From assembly GCF_009765705.1 (NCBI RefSeq), contig NZ_LMUX01000008.1, forward strand, positions 1-64,000: DNA of 64,000 bases, written 5' to 3'. The DNA is from Burkholderia sp. L27(2015) (GTDB lineage Bacteria; Pseudomonadota; Gammaproteobacteria; Burkholderiales; Burkholderiaceae). Position numbers and translations under genes: made by a program. The notes under the pieces are model-generated. The model worked only from the letters and a program-made list of their open reading frames with translations. It was not told where the DNA came from and searched no databases. Shown in pieces: positions 16,893 through 25,393 of this stretch (its first letter is position 1; each line of letters begins with the position of its first letter).

Positions 16893-17887
16893 CAGTCCAG
16901 CGCGATTAGTACATTGCCGATCGCGCTGCCCGAGTCCACCGCGTCGTGCGCATCGGCAATACGATCGAGCGGATAAACCTGGGCAATCTGATGGCGTAAA
17001 TCACCCTGCGCCAGGTGTCGGGTCAACGAATCGATAGCCTGCGCGCGCAAGACTCGCGCGATGTCGTAGACACGCATGAATTGCAGCGTGGCGTTGAGCC
17101 CGCGCAAGCGGCGCAGCGGTAACGTCGCCGAATCGCTTTGCGCGCCATACACGACGATCTTGCCACCGTGCGCGAGCACATCGAGATCGGGCAGCAGGTT
17201 CGCGGAAAAATTCACTTCGATCACGGCGTCCACACCGTGGTCTTCGGTCAATGCCTTGACCTGTGCGGCGACGTCTTCAGTTCGATAGTTGATCACCTGG
17301 TCGGCGCCCGCGCTTTTCGCGTAGGCGGCCTTTTCCTCCGAGCTCACGGTTGCGAGCACGAACGCGCCGCGCAGCCTGGCGAACTGGATCGCGTAGTGCC
17401 CGACCGCGCCCGCACCGCCCTGGACCAACACGCGTGTATGGGTCGACGAATCGACATCATGCGCGGCATGATGCACGGCAACCCACGCGGTCAATGCCGG
17501 GATGCCGAGGCAGGCGCCCTCCTCGAACGAAGTCGCGCCGGGCAGCGGCACGGCTTGTTGAGCGGGCAGGACGATAAATTCCGCCGCAGTACCGTATTGA
17601 CGGTTCCACTGGCCGTTGAAGACCCACACCCGTTCGCCGAGGCGATCCGTCGATACGCCGTCGCCCACCCGGTCGATCACGCCCGCGCCGTCGCTATGCG
17701 GAATCACGAGCGGCAGCCCCGCACTGCGTGCCACGGTGCCCCCACGGCTTTTGACGTCCGACGGATTGACGCCCGAATATTTGAGTTTGACGCGGATTTC
17801 ACCGACGCCGGGTTCGGGTGTCGGCACCTCGCCGATGCGCAGTACGTCGCTCGCGATGCCTGTTTCGGTGTAGAACGCTGCTTTCAT
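16892..17887 (-). CDS. NADPH:quinone reductase-like MDR protein
   Basis: About 331 residues with ATG at 17887; a GTG at 17905 in the same frame would add six residues. It is a zinc-free medium-chain reductase: MKAAFYTETGIASDVLRIGEVP at the start, HSDGAGVIDRVG, and the Rossmann loop VQGGAGAVGHYAIQFARLRG. The family reduces quinones or enone-type substrates with NADPH. It sits at the end of the IclR-associated cluster, beside a FabG-like reductase on the same strand (gap about 45 bp). Participation in the same pathway is plausible but not shown. Confidence 0.85.
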   Translation of the reverse strand: MKAAFYTETGIASDVLRIGEVPTPEPGVGEIRVKLKYSGVNPSDVKSRGGTVARSAGLPLVIPHSDGAGVIDRVGDGVSTDRLGERVWVFNGQWNRQYGTAAEFIVLPAQQAVPLPGATSFEEGACLGIPALTAWVAVHHAAHDVDSSTHTRVLVQGGAGAVGHYAIQFARLRGAFVLATVSSEEKAAYAKSAGADQVINYRTEDVAAQVKALTEDHGVDAVIEVNFSANLLPDLDVLAHGGKIVVYGAQSDSATLPLRRLRGLNATLQFMRVYDIARVLRAQAIDSLTRHLAQGDLRHQIAQVYPLDRIADAHDAVDSGSAIGNVLIALD

Positions 17888-17932
17888 TGCAGTAGATCCC
17901 CGCACGTATGCTGCCCGCTGTCGTTGAGCCGA

Positions 17933-18658
17933 CTAGATAATTCCGCCGTTCACACCGATCACCTGACGTGTAATGTAAGACGCTGCGTCCGACATCAAAA
18001 ACCCGACCAGCGCTGCGACCTCTTCCGGCCGCCCTACGCGGTTCATCGGTACCGCCTTGAGCGCGTGCTCCAGCGCCGCGCCCTGAAGCATATCGGTATC
18101 GATCAGTCCCGGCGCCACGCAGTTGACTGTGATGCCACGCGTGGCCAGTTCGGTCGCCAGCGCTTTGGTCGCGCCGATCAAGCCCGCTTTGGCTGCGCTG
18201 TAGTTGACCTGCCCGCGATTGCCCGTCACACCCGATACCGAGGCGATCGTAACGATGCGCCCACCGGCTTTGGCACGTACCAGCGGCATGGTCAAAGGCT
18301 GGACGACGTTGAAAAATCCGTCGAGGCCGGTTTCCAGCACGATATCCCAGTCTTCTCCGGAGAGCGCCGGAAACGCGTTGTCGCGCGTCACGCCGGCGTT
18401 GCAAACAATGCCGTAGTACGCGCCGTTCTCAGCGATGTCGGCTTCGAGCGCGCTGCGGCATGCAAGCCTATCGCGCACATCGAATTGGAGCAATTGCGCA
18501 GCGCCCCCCTGCGCGATGATTTCTGCGCATACGGCCTCAGCCTGCGCCAGTGCGCCACGATAATGAACCGTGACGGCGAACCCGTCAGCGCCCAGTTGAC
18601 GGGCAATGGCGCCGCCAATACCCCCGCTGGCCCCAGTAACCAGAACACGCCGCTTCAC
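17933..18658 (-). CDS. FabG-type 3-oxoacyl-(ACP/CoA) reductase
   Basis: 241 residues of a classical SDR. The cofactor loop TGASGGIG is at 8-15, NAGVTRDNAF follows the fourth strand, and the catalytic set is complete: Ser in IASVSGVTGNRG, and Tyr plus Lys in VNYSAAKAG. The NAGVTRD motif and the end SYITRQVIGVNGGII match 3-oxoacyl-ACP reductase FabG paralogues (FabG2-like, also seen with aryl-polyene genes). There are no ketosynthase genes nearby, so a role in the adjacent catabolic cluster or in general fatty acid metabolism is equally possible. Confidence 0.83.
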   Translation of the reverse strand: MKRRVLVTGASGGIGGAIARQLGADGFAVTVHYRGALAQAEAVCAEIIAQGGAAQLLQFDVRDRLACRSALEADIAENGAYYGIVCNAGVTRDNAFPALSGEDWDIVLETGLDGFFNVVQPLTMPLVRAKAGGRIVTIASVSGVTGNRGQVNYSAAKAGLIGATKALATELATRGITVNCVAPGLIDTDMLQGAALEHALKAVPMNRVGRPEEVAALVGFLMSDAASYITRQVIGVNGGII

Positions 18659-18692
18659 GTCACAAGACTCCCGTAGATCAATGATATGTGTC

Positions 18693-19526
18693 TCACTCTA
18701 TCGCCAAGACAACGCTTGCGGGGGGCAGTGGATCAACCGCTACGATCGTTTGGCGAATCACGACGAATATCCCGCTTTGCGCCTTGAAAAACTCAAGGCC
18801 GCAATCGTAGTAATGGTAGGAACCGGTTTTGCGACGTATGCGCAGCCTGAGCTGCCGGCGTTCGAGCGAATCGCCCTCACCGGCCAGATCGGCCTCCAGC
18901 ATTTCGGCATCCTCGGGATGAAGAATGTGCTGAAAATCCCGGCCACGCGTGTCGGCCAGCGGAAGGTCGGCCTCGCGGCGCAACACTTCACCGATAAACT
19001 CGTAACCGATGCTGGCATTGCCGATATACATCACGCTATCGAGATTAGCGGTGAAATTGCGCAACAGACGATTGGTCAGACGTGTCGTGTCCTCGGCCAG
19101 GATCCGCTCGTTATCGACTCGCAACAGGATCTCGTAGCGAGAACGCGAGACTTCTGCCAATAGCTCGGCCTGATACTGCACGCGCCGCAACCACTCGATC
19201 AAGCCGATACCGAGCAAATTAATCGTTAAATGACCAAAAATAACAATCACGTCGACTTGGTTGATCGCGCCGAAATCCTCGAACGGTGGCACGAAATAGA
19301 AATCGAGCGCGGGCAAACTGATCAGGACGAGGAGCAACGCCGGCCCCAAGCCAAGGAAAAACTCGGTCAGGATCGCCGCGACGCTGAAAAACAACGCGGG
19401 TAGAAAGGGCCCGAGCAGGGGCTGCAGCTCCCGACGTGTTACCAAAGCGAGGACAAATGCCGCCAATGCAACCGCATACCGCCAGCCGCCGCTAGGCGCC
19501 CAGCGGCGGGCGTTACGTATTTTCAT
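18693..19526 (-). CDS. DUF4118 membrane protein with PAS domain, no kinase domain
   Basis: 277 residues. The first 115 residues carry three to four hydrophobic helices in the DUF4118 pattern of KdpD-like kinases, including LDFYFVPPFEDFGAINQVDV. A short coiled region (about 120-150) leads into a PAS-like fold (SIGYEFIGEVLRREADLPLADTRGRDFQHILHPEDAEML, about 170-250). The protein then stops, with no histidine kinase, GGDEF or methyl-accepting domain. It is therefore a membrane sensor fragment or an adaptor working through protein contacts. Both neighbours are metabolic genes. Length and composition look normal for the genome, so it is not an obvious pseudogene. Confidence 0.75.
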   Translation of the reverse strand: MKIRNARRWAPSGGWRYAVALAAFVLALVTRRELQPLLGPFLPALFFSVAAILTEFFLGLGPALLLVLISLPALDFYFVPPFEDFGAINQVDVIVIFGHLTINLLGIGLIEWLRRVQYQAELLAEVSRSRYEILLRVDNERILAEDTTRLTNRLLRNFTANLDSVMYIGNASIGYEFIGEVLRREADLPLADTRGRDFQHILHPEDAEMLEADLAGEGDSLERRQLRLRIRRKTGSYHYYDCGLEFFKAQSGIFVVIRQTIVAVDPLPPASVVLAIE

Positions 19527-19932
19527 AAGATTCAGTGGACACTAGGTCAGGGTAATTGTCGCGAAACTGCAGAACCGCGCGCCGAGCAATGTGCCACAAC
19601 CGCGCCGAAACAGCACCAAAGCGGCGGCAAACGACGACCAAGCGGTGGCGAACGCCAGACGGCCTTCTTGCTCTGATTCGGGCGGCGGTCCGGAGCGCGC
19701 GTAACGGGTGAAATATGTCCGATTATTACACGCTTCGTGCCAGTGGCGAAAATCGGTGTATACGAATAAGATCGTCGGCAAAAGACAATTTTTAGTCTGT
19801 TTCGATGACGCGTTGCAACATGCGGGTTAGTCCGATGTGGTAAATTATCCTTAGGTGGTAAGGTCTTAGTGAATAAGACTGCGTCGTAATGGGCGCCCCT
19901 TGGTTTATCCTCACTTTTTACTTGGAGCTCCC
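19527..19932. other. Intergenic region upstream of phaZ
   Basis: About 400 bases without a supportable gene; overlapping frames on the minus strand are Arg/Pro-rich and lack initiation signals. The last 180 bases are AT-rich and must hold the rightward phaZ promoter, but no -35/-10 pair with good spacing could be assigned. The small inverted repeat CCTTA-n5-TAAGG near 19849-19863 is weak. Confidence 0.4.
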
Positions 19933-21198
19933 ATGCTCTATCAGCTCCACGAATTTCAGCGCGCCCTGCTCGGGCCCTTGACGGCCTGGGCCGAGGCCGC
20001 GTCAAAAACCTACGTCAATCCGTCCAGCCCCTTATCCTACGTGCCCGGCGCTCCGCGCATCGCGGCCGGCTATGAGCTGCTGTACCGATTGGGCAAGGAT
20101 TACGAAAAGCCCGAATTCAACATCCGCGAAATCGAGAAAGACGGCCATCGAATTCCGGTAATCGAACAGATCATCGTCGAAAAGCCGTTTTGCAAGCTGG
20201 TGCGTTTCAAACGCTACGCTGACGACAGCGATGCGGTCGCCCAGCTCAAGGAAGAGCCTGTCGTGCTCGTGTGCGCCCCGCTGTCGGGCCATCATTCGAC
20301 GTTGTTGCGCGAAACTGTGCGCACGTTGCTGCAAGATCACAAGGTCTACATCACCGACTGGGTCGACGCACGCATGGTGGACGCCGAGGTCGGTCCCTTC
20401 CATCTCGACGATTACGTCGCCTATATCGAATCGTTCATCCGTCATATCGGCGCGAAAAACCTGCATGTGATCTCGGTGTGTCAACCCACCGTGCCGGTAC
20501 TCGCCGCCATTTCGCTGATGGCCAGCCGCGGCGAAGATACGCCACGCACCATGACGATGATGGGCGGGCCGATCGACGCGCGTCTGAGCCCGACCGCGGT
20601 CAATTCGCTGGCGATGCGCCACTCCCACGAGTGGTTCGAGAACAACGTGATTTACAAGGTTCCTCCCAATTACCCGGGCCACGGCCGTCACGTCTATCCG
20701 GGCTTCCTGCAGCACACCGGTTTCGTGGCAATGAATCCGGGGCGCCACATGAATTCACATTACGATTTTTACGAGAGCTTGCTGCGCGGCGACGAGGAAG
20801 ACGCCGAAGCGCATCGTGTGTTCTACAACGAATACAACGCCGTGCTCGATATGGCAGCCGAGTATTACCTCGATACGATCAAGGTCGTGTTCCAGGAATT
20901 CAGGCTGGCCGAGGGCACTTGGGTCGTCAACGGTGAACCGGTGCGTCCGCAAGACATTCGCGACACCGCCCTGCTGACCATCGAAGGCGAGTTCGACGAT
21001 ATTTCCGGCGCGGGACAAACGCGCGCAGCCCACGATTTATGCAAGGGCATTCCGGAGTACGCCAAGCGTCATATGACCGCAGCCAAATGCGGCCACTACG
21101 GGATTTTCTCGGGAAGACGCTGGCGCAACGAGGTGTATCCGCAACTGCGTGATTTCATCCTCGCGCATGATCGCGAGGTCGAAACCGAAATCGCCTGA
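19933..21198 (+). CDS. phaZ: Intracellular polyhydroxyalkanoate depolymerase
   Basis: 421 residues from the ATG at 19933 behind GGAG. It belongs to the PhaZa family (PHB_depo_C) that mobilises native short-chain-length PHA granules in the cytoplasm. The lipase-like box is SVCQPTVP with Cys183 as nucleophile, the same residue number as Cys183 of the Ralstonia eutropha enzyme. The likely acid is in EGEFDDISGAGQTRAAH and the His in CGHYGIFSG. No signal peptide is present, as expected for an intracellular enzyme. It is monocistronic, with a strong terminator downstream. No phaC, phaB or phasin gene is adjacent. Confidence 0.93.
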   Translation: MLYQLHEFQRALLGPLTAWAEAASKTYVNPSSPLSYVPGAPRIAAGYELLYRLGKDYEKPEFNIREIEKDGHRIPVIEQIIVEKPFCKLVRFKRYADDSDAVAQLKEEPVVLVCAPLSGHHSTLLRETVRTLLQDHKVYITDWVDARMVDAEVGPFHLDDYVAYIESFIRHIGAKNLHVISVCQPTVPVLAAISLMASRGEDTPRTMTMMGGPIDARLSPTAVNSLAMRHSHEWFENNVIYKVPPNYPGHGRHVYPGFLQHTGFVAMNPGRHMNSHYDFYESLLRGDEEDAEAHRVFYNEYNAVLDMAAEYYLDTIKVVFQEFRLAEGTWVVNGEPVRPQDIRDTALLTIEGEFDDISGAGQTRAAHDLCKGIPEYAKRHMTAAKCGHYGIFSGRRWRNEVYPQLRDFILAHDREVETEIA

Positions 21199-21222
21199 GC
21201 GGTCTCGATGCGGTTCGGTCGC

Positions 21223-21248
21223 GCGCAGTACCGGTGCGCAGTACCGGT
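21223..21248. repeat. Two exact 13-bp tandem units after phaZ
   Basis: GCGCAGTACCGGT is repeated exactly at 21223-21235 and 21236-21248, 25 bases past the phaZ stop. More degenerate copies appear to continue toward 21300. Confidence 0.75.
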
Positions 21249-21308
21249 GCGATTGCCAGCGCAGTCGGTCACGCAGTTATTCGCGCAATTGGCCAGTTAT
21301 GCAGCTCT

Positions 21309-21345
21309 AAAAAAACGCTCGAGATGACCACCTCGAGCGTTTTTT
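21309..21345 (+). terminator. Rho-independent terminator after phaZ (bidirectional)
   Basis: Perfect stem AAAAAACGCTCGAG / CTCGAGCGTTTTTT with an 8-base loop and T-run on either strand. It can end both the rightward phaZ transcript and the leftward TetR-side read-through. Confidence 0.9.
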
Positions 21346-21424
21346 CACTGCAGGCTATAGAGTGTGTATTCGGCGACGATATCTGCCTGTCCGCGATCTA
21401 CCACTGCCGAATCGCCTCTATCCA

Positions 21425-22057
21425 TCACCTCTGAGTCAGATAGGCCAACAGCATCGCTGTGTGCATCTGAACCGCGGCATCAGACAATGCGCCCTGCGTA
21501 AAATCGCTGCCCAGTGAAACTTCGATGGTGTGACGGTTCGAGACCACGTAATATCCCAGCCCTGAGATCGTGACCATCAGCAGCACCGGATCAACGCCCG
21601 AGCGAAACAACTTGGCCTCTTCGCCCTGTTTGAGAATAGTCCGAATGGTTTCGAGGAAAGGTGAAATCGCCTGAGGCACCAGCGTAGACTGTTTCAAATA
21701 GCGCGCTTCATGCAGGTTTTCGTTGTTGACCAGGCGCAAGATCTCCGGATGATCGCGATAGTATTTCCAGATCGAGTGCGCAAGAAGCGTGATCGCCTCA
21801 ACCGGTCCAAGACCGCTGAAGTCGATTGCCTGCTCCGCTGTGGAAAAATTGGCGAAAACCAGGTCGAGCACAGCCGAGAACAGTTGCTCTTTGCTGCCGA
21901 AGTAGTAATACAACATACGTTCGTTGGTCAGCGCTTTTTTCGCAATCTGATCGACGCGAGCGCCCGACAAACCGGCGCGGGTGAACTCCTCGGTGGCGGC
22001 TGCGAGTATTCGCCGCTGCGTGCCCTGTGGGTCACGTTTCGTTTTTTGCTCAGTCAT
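21425..22057 (-). CDS. TetR/AcrR family transcriptional regulator
   Basis: About 210 residues from the ATG at 22057 (MTEQKTKRDPQGTQRRI); the extension to 22129 lacks family similarity. The N-terminal helix-turn-helix reads ILAAATEEFTRAGLSGARVDQIAKKALTNERMLYYYFGSKEQLFSAVL. The C-terminal ligand domain resembles TetR_C regulators with RLVNNENLHEARYLK. It is divergent from the RnfB gene with about 160 bp between, so it may regulate itself or that gene. The ligand is unknown and the ribosome site is weak. Confidence 0.85.
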   Translation of the reverse strand: MTEQKTKRDPQGTQRRILAAATEEFTRAGLSGARVDQIAKKALTNERMLYYYFGSKEQLFSAVLDLVFANFSTAEQAIDFSGLGPVEAITLLAHSIWKYYRDHPEILRLVNNENLHEARYLKQSTLVPQAISPFLETIRTILKQGEEAKLFRSGVDPVLLMVTISGLGYYVVSNRHTIEVSLGSDFTQGALSDAAVQMHTAMLLAYLTQR

Positions 22058-22219
22058 AGAATACGATGTAATTCGAGGAACCCGATCTGACTCGTCCTCA
22101 TGGACAAGTCCGGCGCGCATCCAGATCACTGCGCAATGCCGTTCATTTTCAGATTATTTAGTATGGCTGGATTATGGCACAGCGCTGCGAGCCAAAATGA
22201 AATCGAAGACAATTGATGT

Positions 22220-23131
22220 ATGAAACGCACTCCTATCGACATGGCTGACAGCGCTACCACTGCGACCGACGCTTCAACCCTCTCGGATCGCATCGAAGAC
22301 CTGTTGCCGCAAACCCAATGTACCAAGTGCGGTTACTCGGGTTGCCGTCCCTACGCCGAGGCTATTGCAAGCGCAGCGGCGAACTACAATCAATGTCCAC
22401 CAGGTGGTGAAGAGGGCATCGAGCGCCTCGCTCGCCTGCTGGGAAAACCGGTCATTGCGTTAAATGTCGAAAACGGCATCGAGCGGCCGCGGCCCGTGGC
22501 TCGCATCGATGAATCGCTTTGCATTGGTTGTACCTTGTGCATGCAGGCGTGCCCGGTCGACGCGATCGTCGGCGCCCCGAAACTGATGCATACGATCGTG
22601 ACCGAGTTATGTACGGGATGTGACTTGTGCGTGCCGCCCTGCCCTGTGGATTGCATCGACATGATCCCCATCACGGGCAACGAAACAGGATGGCAGGCCT
22701 GGACTCAGGATCAAGCCGACGCCGCACGGCAACGCCACGATCAGCGCCTCGCGCGTGAAGTGCGCGAACGTGCGCAGGCCGAGGCACGCGCCGCTGCTCG
22801 CGTAGCTGCCCGTGTCGGTGCGGCCCCGGCAACGCCGGCCGGCGCGGCTGAAAACGTGCCAGTGGATCCGGAGCAAGCCCGTAAGCGCGCCGTGATTCAG
22901 GCCGCGCTGGAGCGCGCTCGCCTCAAGAAGGAAGCGCTGGCGGCAAGCGGACAAGGACCCAAGAATATCGAGCAAGTCAGCCCCGAAGTGCAAGCTCAAA
23001 TCGACGCCGCTGAACAGCGCCGTCAGCGCTTAGGGCTGCAAACGCCGTCGCTTGAATCCGGCGAGAGTTCATACGCCGGCTCAGACCCGAACGCCCCCAA
23101 GAATGCCCCCGAGACAAACGAACCGTCCTGA
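22220..23131 (+). CDS. rnfB: Soluble RnfB/RsxB-like iron-sulfur protein
   Basis: 303 residues. An N-terminal 4Fe-4S module ([16 protein letters not shown], Cys34-Cys42, plus a later NQCPPGG Cys) is followed by two ferredoxin motifs, [16 protein letters not shown] and [16 protein letters not shown]. It lacks the N-terminal membrane helix of canonical RnfB and ends in a 130-residue Ala/Arg-rich charged tail. No rnfA, C, D, G or E gene is adjacent; instead nth follows 45 bases on, a pairing typical of beta-proteobacteria. In this setting the protein probably acts as an electron carrier on its own. Annotation as RnfB is by homology of the Fe-S part. Confidence 0.85.
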   Translation: MKRTPIDMADSATTATDASTLSDRIEDLLPQTQCTKCGYSGCRPYAEAIASAAANYNQCPPGGEEGIERLARLLGKPVIALNVENGIERPRPVARIDESLCIGCTLCMQACPVDAIVGAPKLMHTIVTELCTGCDLCVPPCPVDCIDMIPITGNETGWQAWTQDQADAARQRHDQRLAREVRERAQAEARAAARVAARVGAAPATPAGAAENVPVDPEQARKRAVIQAALERARLKKEALAASGQGPKNIEQVSPEVQAQIDAAEQRRQRLGLQTPSLESGESSYAGSDPNAPKNAPETNEPS

Positions 23132-23176
23132 ATGCCTGGGAAGCCTGGAAACGAACGTCGCCCATGAATGCCGCCT

Positions 23177-23821
23177 ATGAACGCTGAAAAACGCCGCGCC
23201 ATCTACGAGACTTTGCAAAGTCTCGATCCTCATCCGACCACTGAACTCGAATTCCACTCGCCGTTTGAACTGCTGATCGCCGTCCTGCTTTCCGCACAGG
23301 CCACCGACGTGTCCGTCAACAAGGCGACGCGCGGCTTGTTCGCGGCGGCCAATACACCGCAAGCCATGATCGAACTGGGCGAGGCTGGCGTAACGGAACA
23401 CATCAAGACGATAGGCTTGTTTCGCAATAAGGCAAAGAACGTCATCGGCACCTGCAAGCTGCTGATCGAGCTGCATGGAGGTGAAATTCCGGCAAACCGC
23501 GAAGCGCTCGAAGCGCTGCCTGGGGTCGGCCGCAAGACCGCCAATGTGGTGCTCAATACGGCGTTCGGGCATCACACGATAGCGGTCGATACGCATATCT
23601 TCCGCGTCGCCAATCGCACACGCCTCGCGCCAGGCAAGGATGTAGTCGCCGTCGAGACTGCGCTCGAGAAAGTCACGCCGTTCGAGTTCCTGCTCAATGC
23701 GCACCATTGGCTGCTGCTGCATGGTCGATATGTATGCAAGGCGCGCAAGCCAGAGTGCTGGCATTGTGTCATCGAGCCCTTGTGTGAGTTCCGCCCGAAA
23801 ACACCGCACCCGGAAGGTTGA
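23177..23821 (+). CDS. nth: Endonuclease III
   Basis: 214 residues from the ATG at 23177 (MNAEKRRAIYETLQ); an ATG at 23168 would add three residues. The helix-hairpin-helix with the catalytic Lys is GVGRKTANVVL and the catalytic Asp lies in HTIAVDTHIFRV. The C-terminal 4Fe-4S loop has the exact Cys-x6-Cys-x2-Cys-x5-Cys spacing (CKARKPECWHCVIEPLC). The enzyme removes oxidised pyrimidines by base excision with AP-lyase activity. Downstream of rnfB and probably cotranscribed. Confidence 0.95.
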   Translation: MNAEKRRAIYETLQSLDPHPTTELEFHSPFELLIAVLLSAQATDVSVNKATRGLFAAANTPQAMIELGEAGVTEHIKTIGLFRNKAKNVIGTCKLLIELHGGEIPANREALEALPGVGRKTANVVLNTAFGHHTIAVDTHIFRVANRTRLAPGKDVVAVETALEKVTPFEFLLNAHHWLLLHGRYVCKARKPECWHCVIEPLCEFRPKTPHPEG

Positions 23822-23911
23822 GGCGCTGCTCTGCGAACAATTCGGCCTGCGTTTAAAATGGCGGGATTGAGTAGCCCATGACGTAACCATCAGCTTGAGC
23901 CCATCCGCCTT

Positions 23912-24346
23912 ATGTTCGAACCCAGCCGTGACGAGGTCCGTCAATTTTTCTGCGAAACCTGGCGCAAGCAACGCGCCAGCGAAATCCTCACGCCGCTGGA
24001 AAGCATCGCCGCTGACTGGATCGGCGAGCACCCTGAATACCAAGCGTCGCTGAGCGACCCGGAACGGGCTCAAGGCGCCGACTACGGCCCCGAAAGTGGC
24101 GAGACCAACCCATTTCTGCATTTGTCGATGCACTTGGCGATCACCGAGCAGCTTTCCATCGATCAGCCGCCGGGCATCCGCGCTGCACATGAACGATTGA
24201 TCGGGCGACTGGGATCGCCTCACGACGCCCAGCACGCGATCATGGACTGCCTCGGTCAGATCCTATGGGAGGCGCAGCGCAACGGCACGCCGCCCGATAC
24301 CGATGCCTATCTGGCAGCAATCGAGCGCCGGGCCAGCCGCGGTTAA
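23912..24346 (+). CDS. DUF1841 family protein
   Basis: 144 residues of the conserved beta/gamma-proteobacterial DUF1841 family: MFEPSRDEVRQFFCETWRKQR at the start, the middle segment TNPFLHLSMHLAITEQLSIDQPPGI, and LGQILWEAQRNGTPPD near the end. No catalytic motif or known function. It follows rnfB-nth on the same strand, a common beta-proteobacterial arrangement, and is probably part of that transcription unit. A long 12-bp tandem repeat starts 9 bases after its stop. Confidence 0.88.
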   Translation: MFEPSRDEVRQFFCETWRKQRASEILTPLESIAADWIGEHPEYQASLSDPERAQGADYGPESGETNPFLHLSMHLAITEQLSIDQPPGIRAAHERLIGRLGSPHDAQHAIMDCLGQILWEAQRNGTPPDTDAYLAAIERRASRG

Positions 24347-24354
24347 CTCAATTA

Positions 24355-24426
24355 CCGCGTCGATTTCCGCGTCGATCGCCAAGTTGAACGCCGAATTGAA
24401 CGCCGAATTGAACGCCGAGTTAAATC
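24355..24426. repeat. Six 12-bp tandem units after the DUF1841 gene
   Basis: Units CCGCGTCGATTT, CCGCGTCGATCG, CCAAGTTGAACG, CCGAATTGAACG (twice, identical) and CCGAGTTAAATC run in register. The first starts 9 bases after the TAA stop. Divergence increases toward the ends, as expected of an old slippage array. Confidence 0.8.
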
Positions 24427-24460
24427 TGAATATGCGCACCCCCAATCAGCGCGCCCCAAT

Positions 24461-24488
24461 AAAAAACCCGGCCTGAGCCGGGTTTTTT
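24461..24488. terminator. Bidirectional Rho-independent terminator
   Basis: Perfect stem AAAAAACCCGGC / GCCGGGTTTTTT with loop CTGA. It separates the rightward DUF1841 gene from the leftward cytochrome c gene and can serve both. Confidence 0.92.
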
Positions 24489-24581
24489 AACTACTCTGTT
24501 GCATCGCCGCTTCTGCATCGCAGTTAGCGCTTTTCGGCGACCGCGAATGGCGCTCTCACGCCGCACGCGTCTTCATGCATG

Positions 24582-24959
24582 TCATTTCTTGGTCAACAAG
24601 TCGCCAGGCAGCGAGCCGATATAAGCGGCCACGTCGCGCATGTCGTCGTCCGACAACGCCTGCACTTGCGCTGCCATGATCGCGTTGTTGCGGCCAAACA
24701 GCGGATTGCTGCCACCGGCCTTATACGAGCGCAATGCGGCAAAAATGTAGTCGGGGTATTGGCCGGCAATCTTCGGATATTCCGGATTGACCGGATTATT
24801 CATCGTCGCGCCATGACATGCTGCGCAGTTATGACTATCGACGACGGCACGGCCATTAGCGACGTCTGCCGCTTGCGCGCCGAAACTGACCAGCAGCGAA
24901 CCGGTCGCAGCGAGCGCGGCAGCGATCGTGGCAATCGGCGAATGTACACGCTTGTTCAT
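24582..24959 (-). CDS. Monohaem cytochrome c (class I, c4/c5-like)
   Basis: 125 residues. Signal peptide through about residue 30 (VSFGAQA-A), then a haem site CAACH (44-48) and a probable axial Met in NAIMAAQ. The YPKIAGQYPDYIFAALRSYKAG segment is the usual cytochrome c4/553 pattern, but with only one haem it is half the length of diheme c4. It should shuttle electrons in the periplasm. A related monohaem cytochrome gene lies just upstream on the same strand, so the two are likely cotranscribed. Confidence 0.88.
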   Translation of the reverse strand: MNKRVHSPIATIAAALAATGSLLVSFGAQAADVANGRAVVDSHNCAACHGATMNNPVNPEYPKIAGQYPDYIFAALRSYKAGGSNPLFGRNNAIMAAQVQALSDDDMRDVAAYIGSLPGDLLTKK

Positions 24960-25039
24960 GAATTCTCCTGTCCCTATGCTCGTAGTTCGATCAGCGGGCG
25001 CTTAATGTGGCGATGGTCTGGCAATGGGCGGCCGTGAGC

Positions 25040-25393
25040 TTACTTGTCCGGATTGATCGGACTGGTAGCCGTTTGCGCCGCGTAATAGGCGGCGATATCG
25101 GCAATGTCCTGCTCGGTGAGCGAGGAGGCTGCCGCATGCATGGTTTGGAACTTACGGTCCCGGTTCTGGTATTCGCGCAACGCGGTGGCGATATACGCCG
25201 CGTTCTGGCCACCCAGTTTCGGGACCCGATAGACCTCGGGGAAAGCGGTCCGGTAATCGGTAATGCCGTGGCAACCGATGCAGTTCGCCACCTTGCCGCG
25301 CGCCGCAGCGGGGTCGCCCACCACGTCAGCACGGGCGCCGACCGAGCACACCACGAGCGCCGACAGCGTTGCCATCATGACGAATTTGTTCAT
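25040..25393 (-). CDS. Monohaem cytochrome c (class I)
   Basis: 117 residues from the ATG at 25393. A signal peptide (MNKFVMMATLSALVVCSVGARA) is followed by the haem motif CIGCH, then YRVPKLGGQNAAYIATALREYQNRDRKFQTMHAAASSLTEQ with the likely axial Met in QTMHA. It aligns in outline with the next cytochrome (24582-24959), suggesting an old split or duplication of a diheme c4. The frame extends upstream to 25531, but that segment is Arg-rich without a signal peptide. Confidence 0.86.
   Translation of the reverse strand: MNKFVMMATLSALVVCSVGARADVVGDPAAARGKVANCIGCHGITDYRTAFPEVYRVPKLGGQNAAYIATALREYQNRDRKFQTMHAAASSLTEQDIADIAAYYAAQTATSPINPDK

Noticed and set aside
17138-18676. 512-codon open frame on the plus strand
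   Set aside because: It runs antisense to both the MDR reductase and the FabG-like gene, which are well supported. Its composition is Arg/His-rich and shadow-like.
22058-22219. TetR operator in the TetR-rnfB gap
   Set aside because: Only AT-rich sequence without a clear inverted repeat was found.
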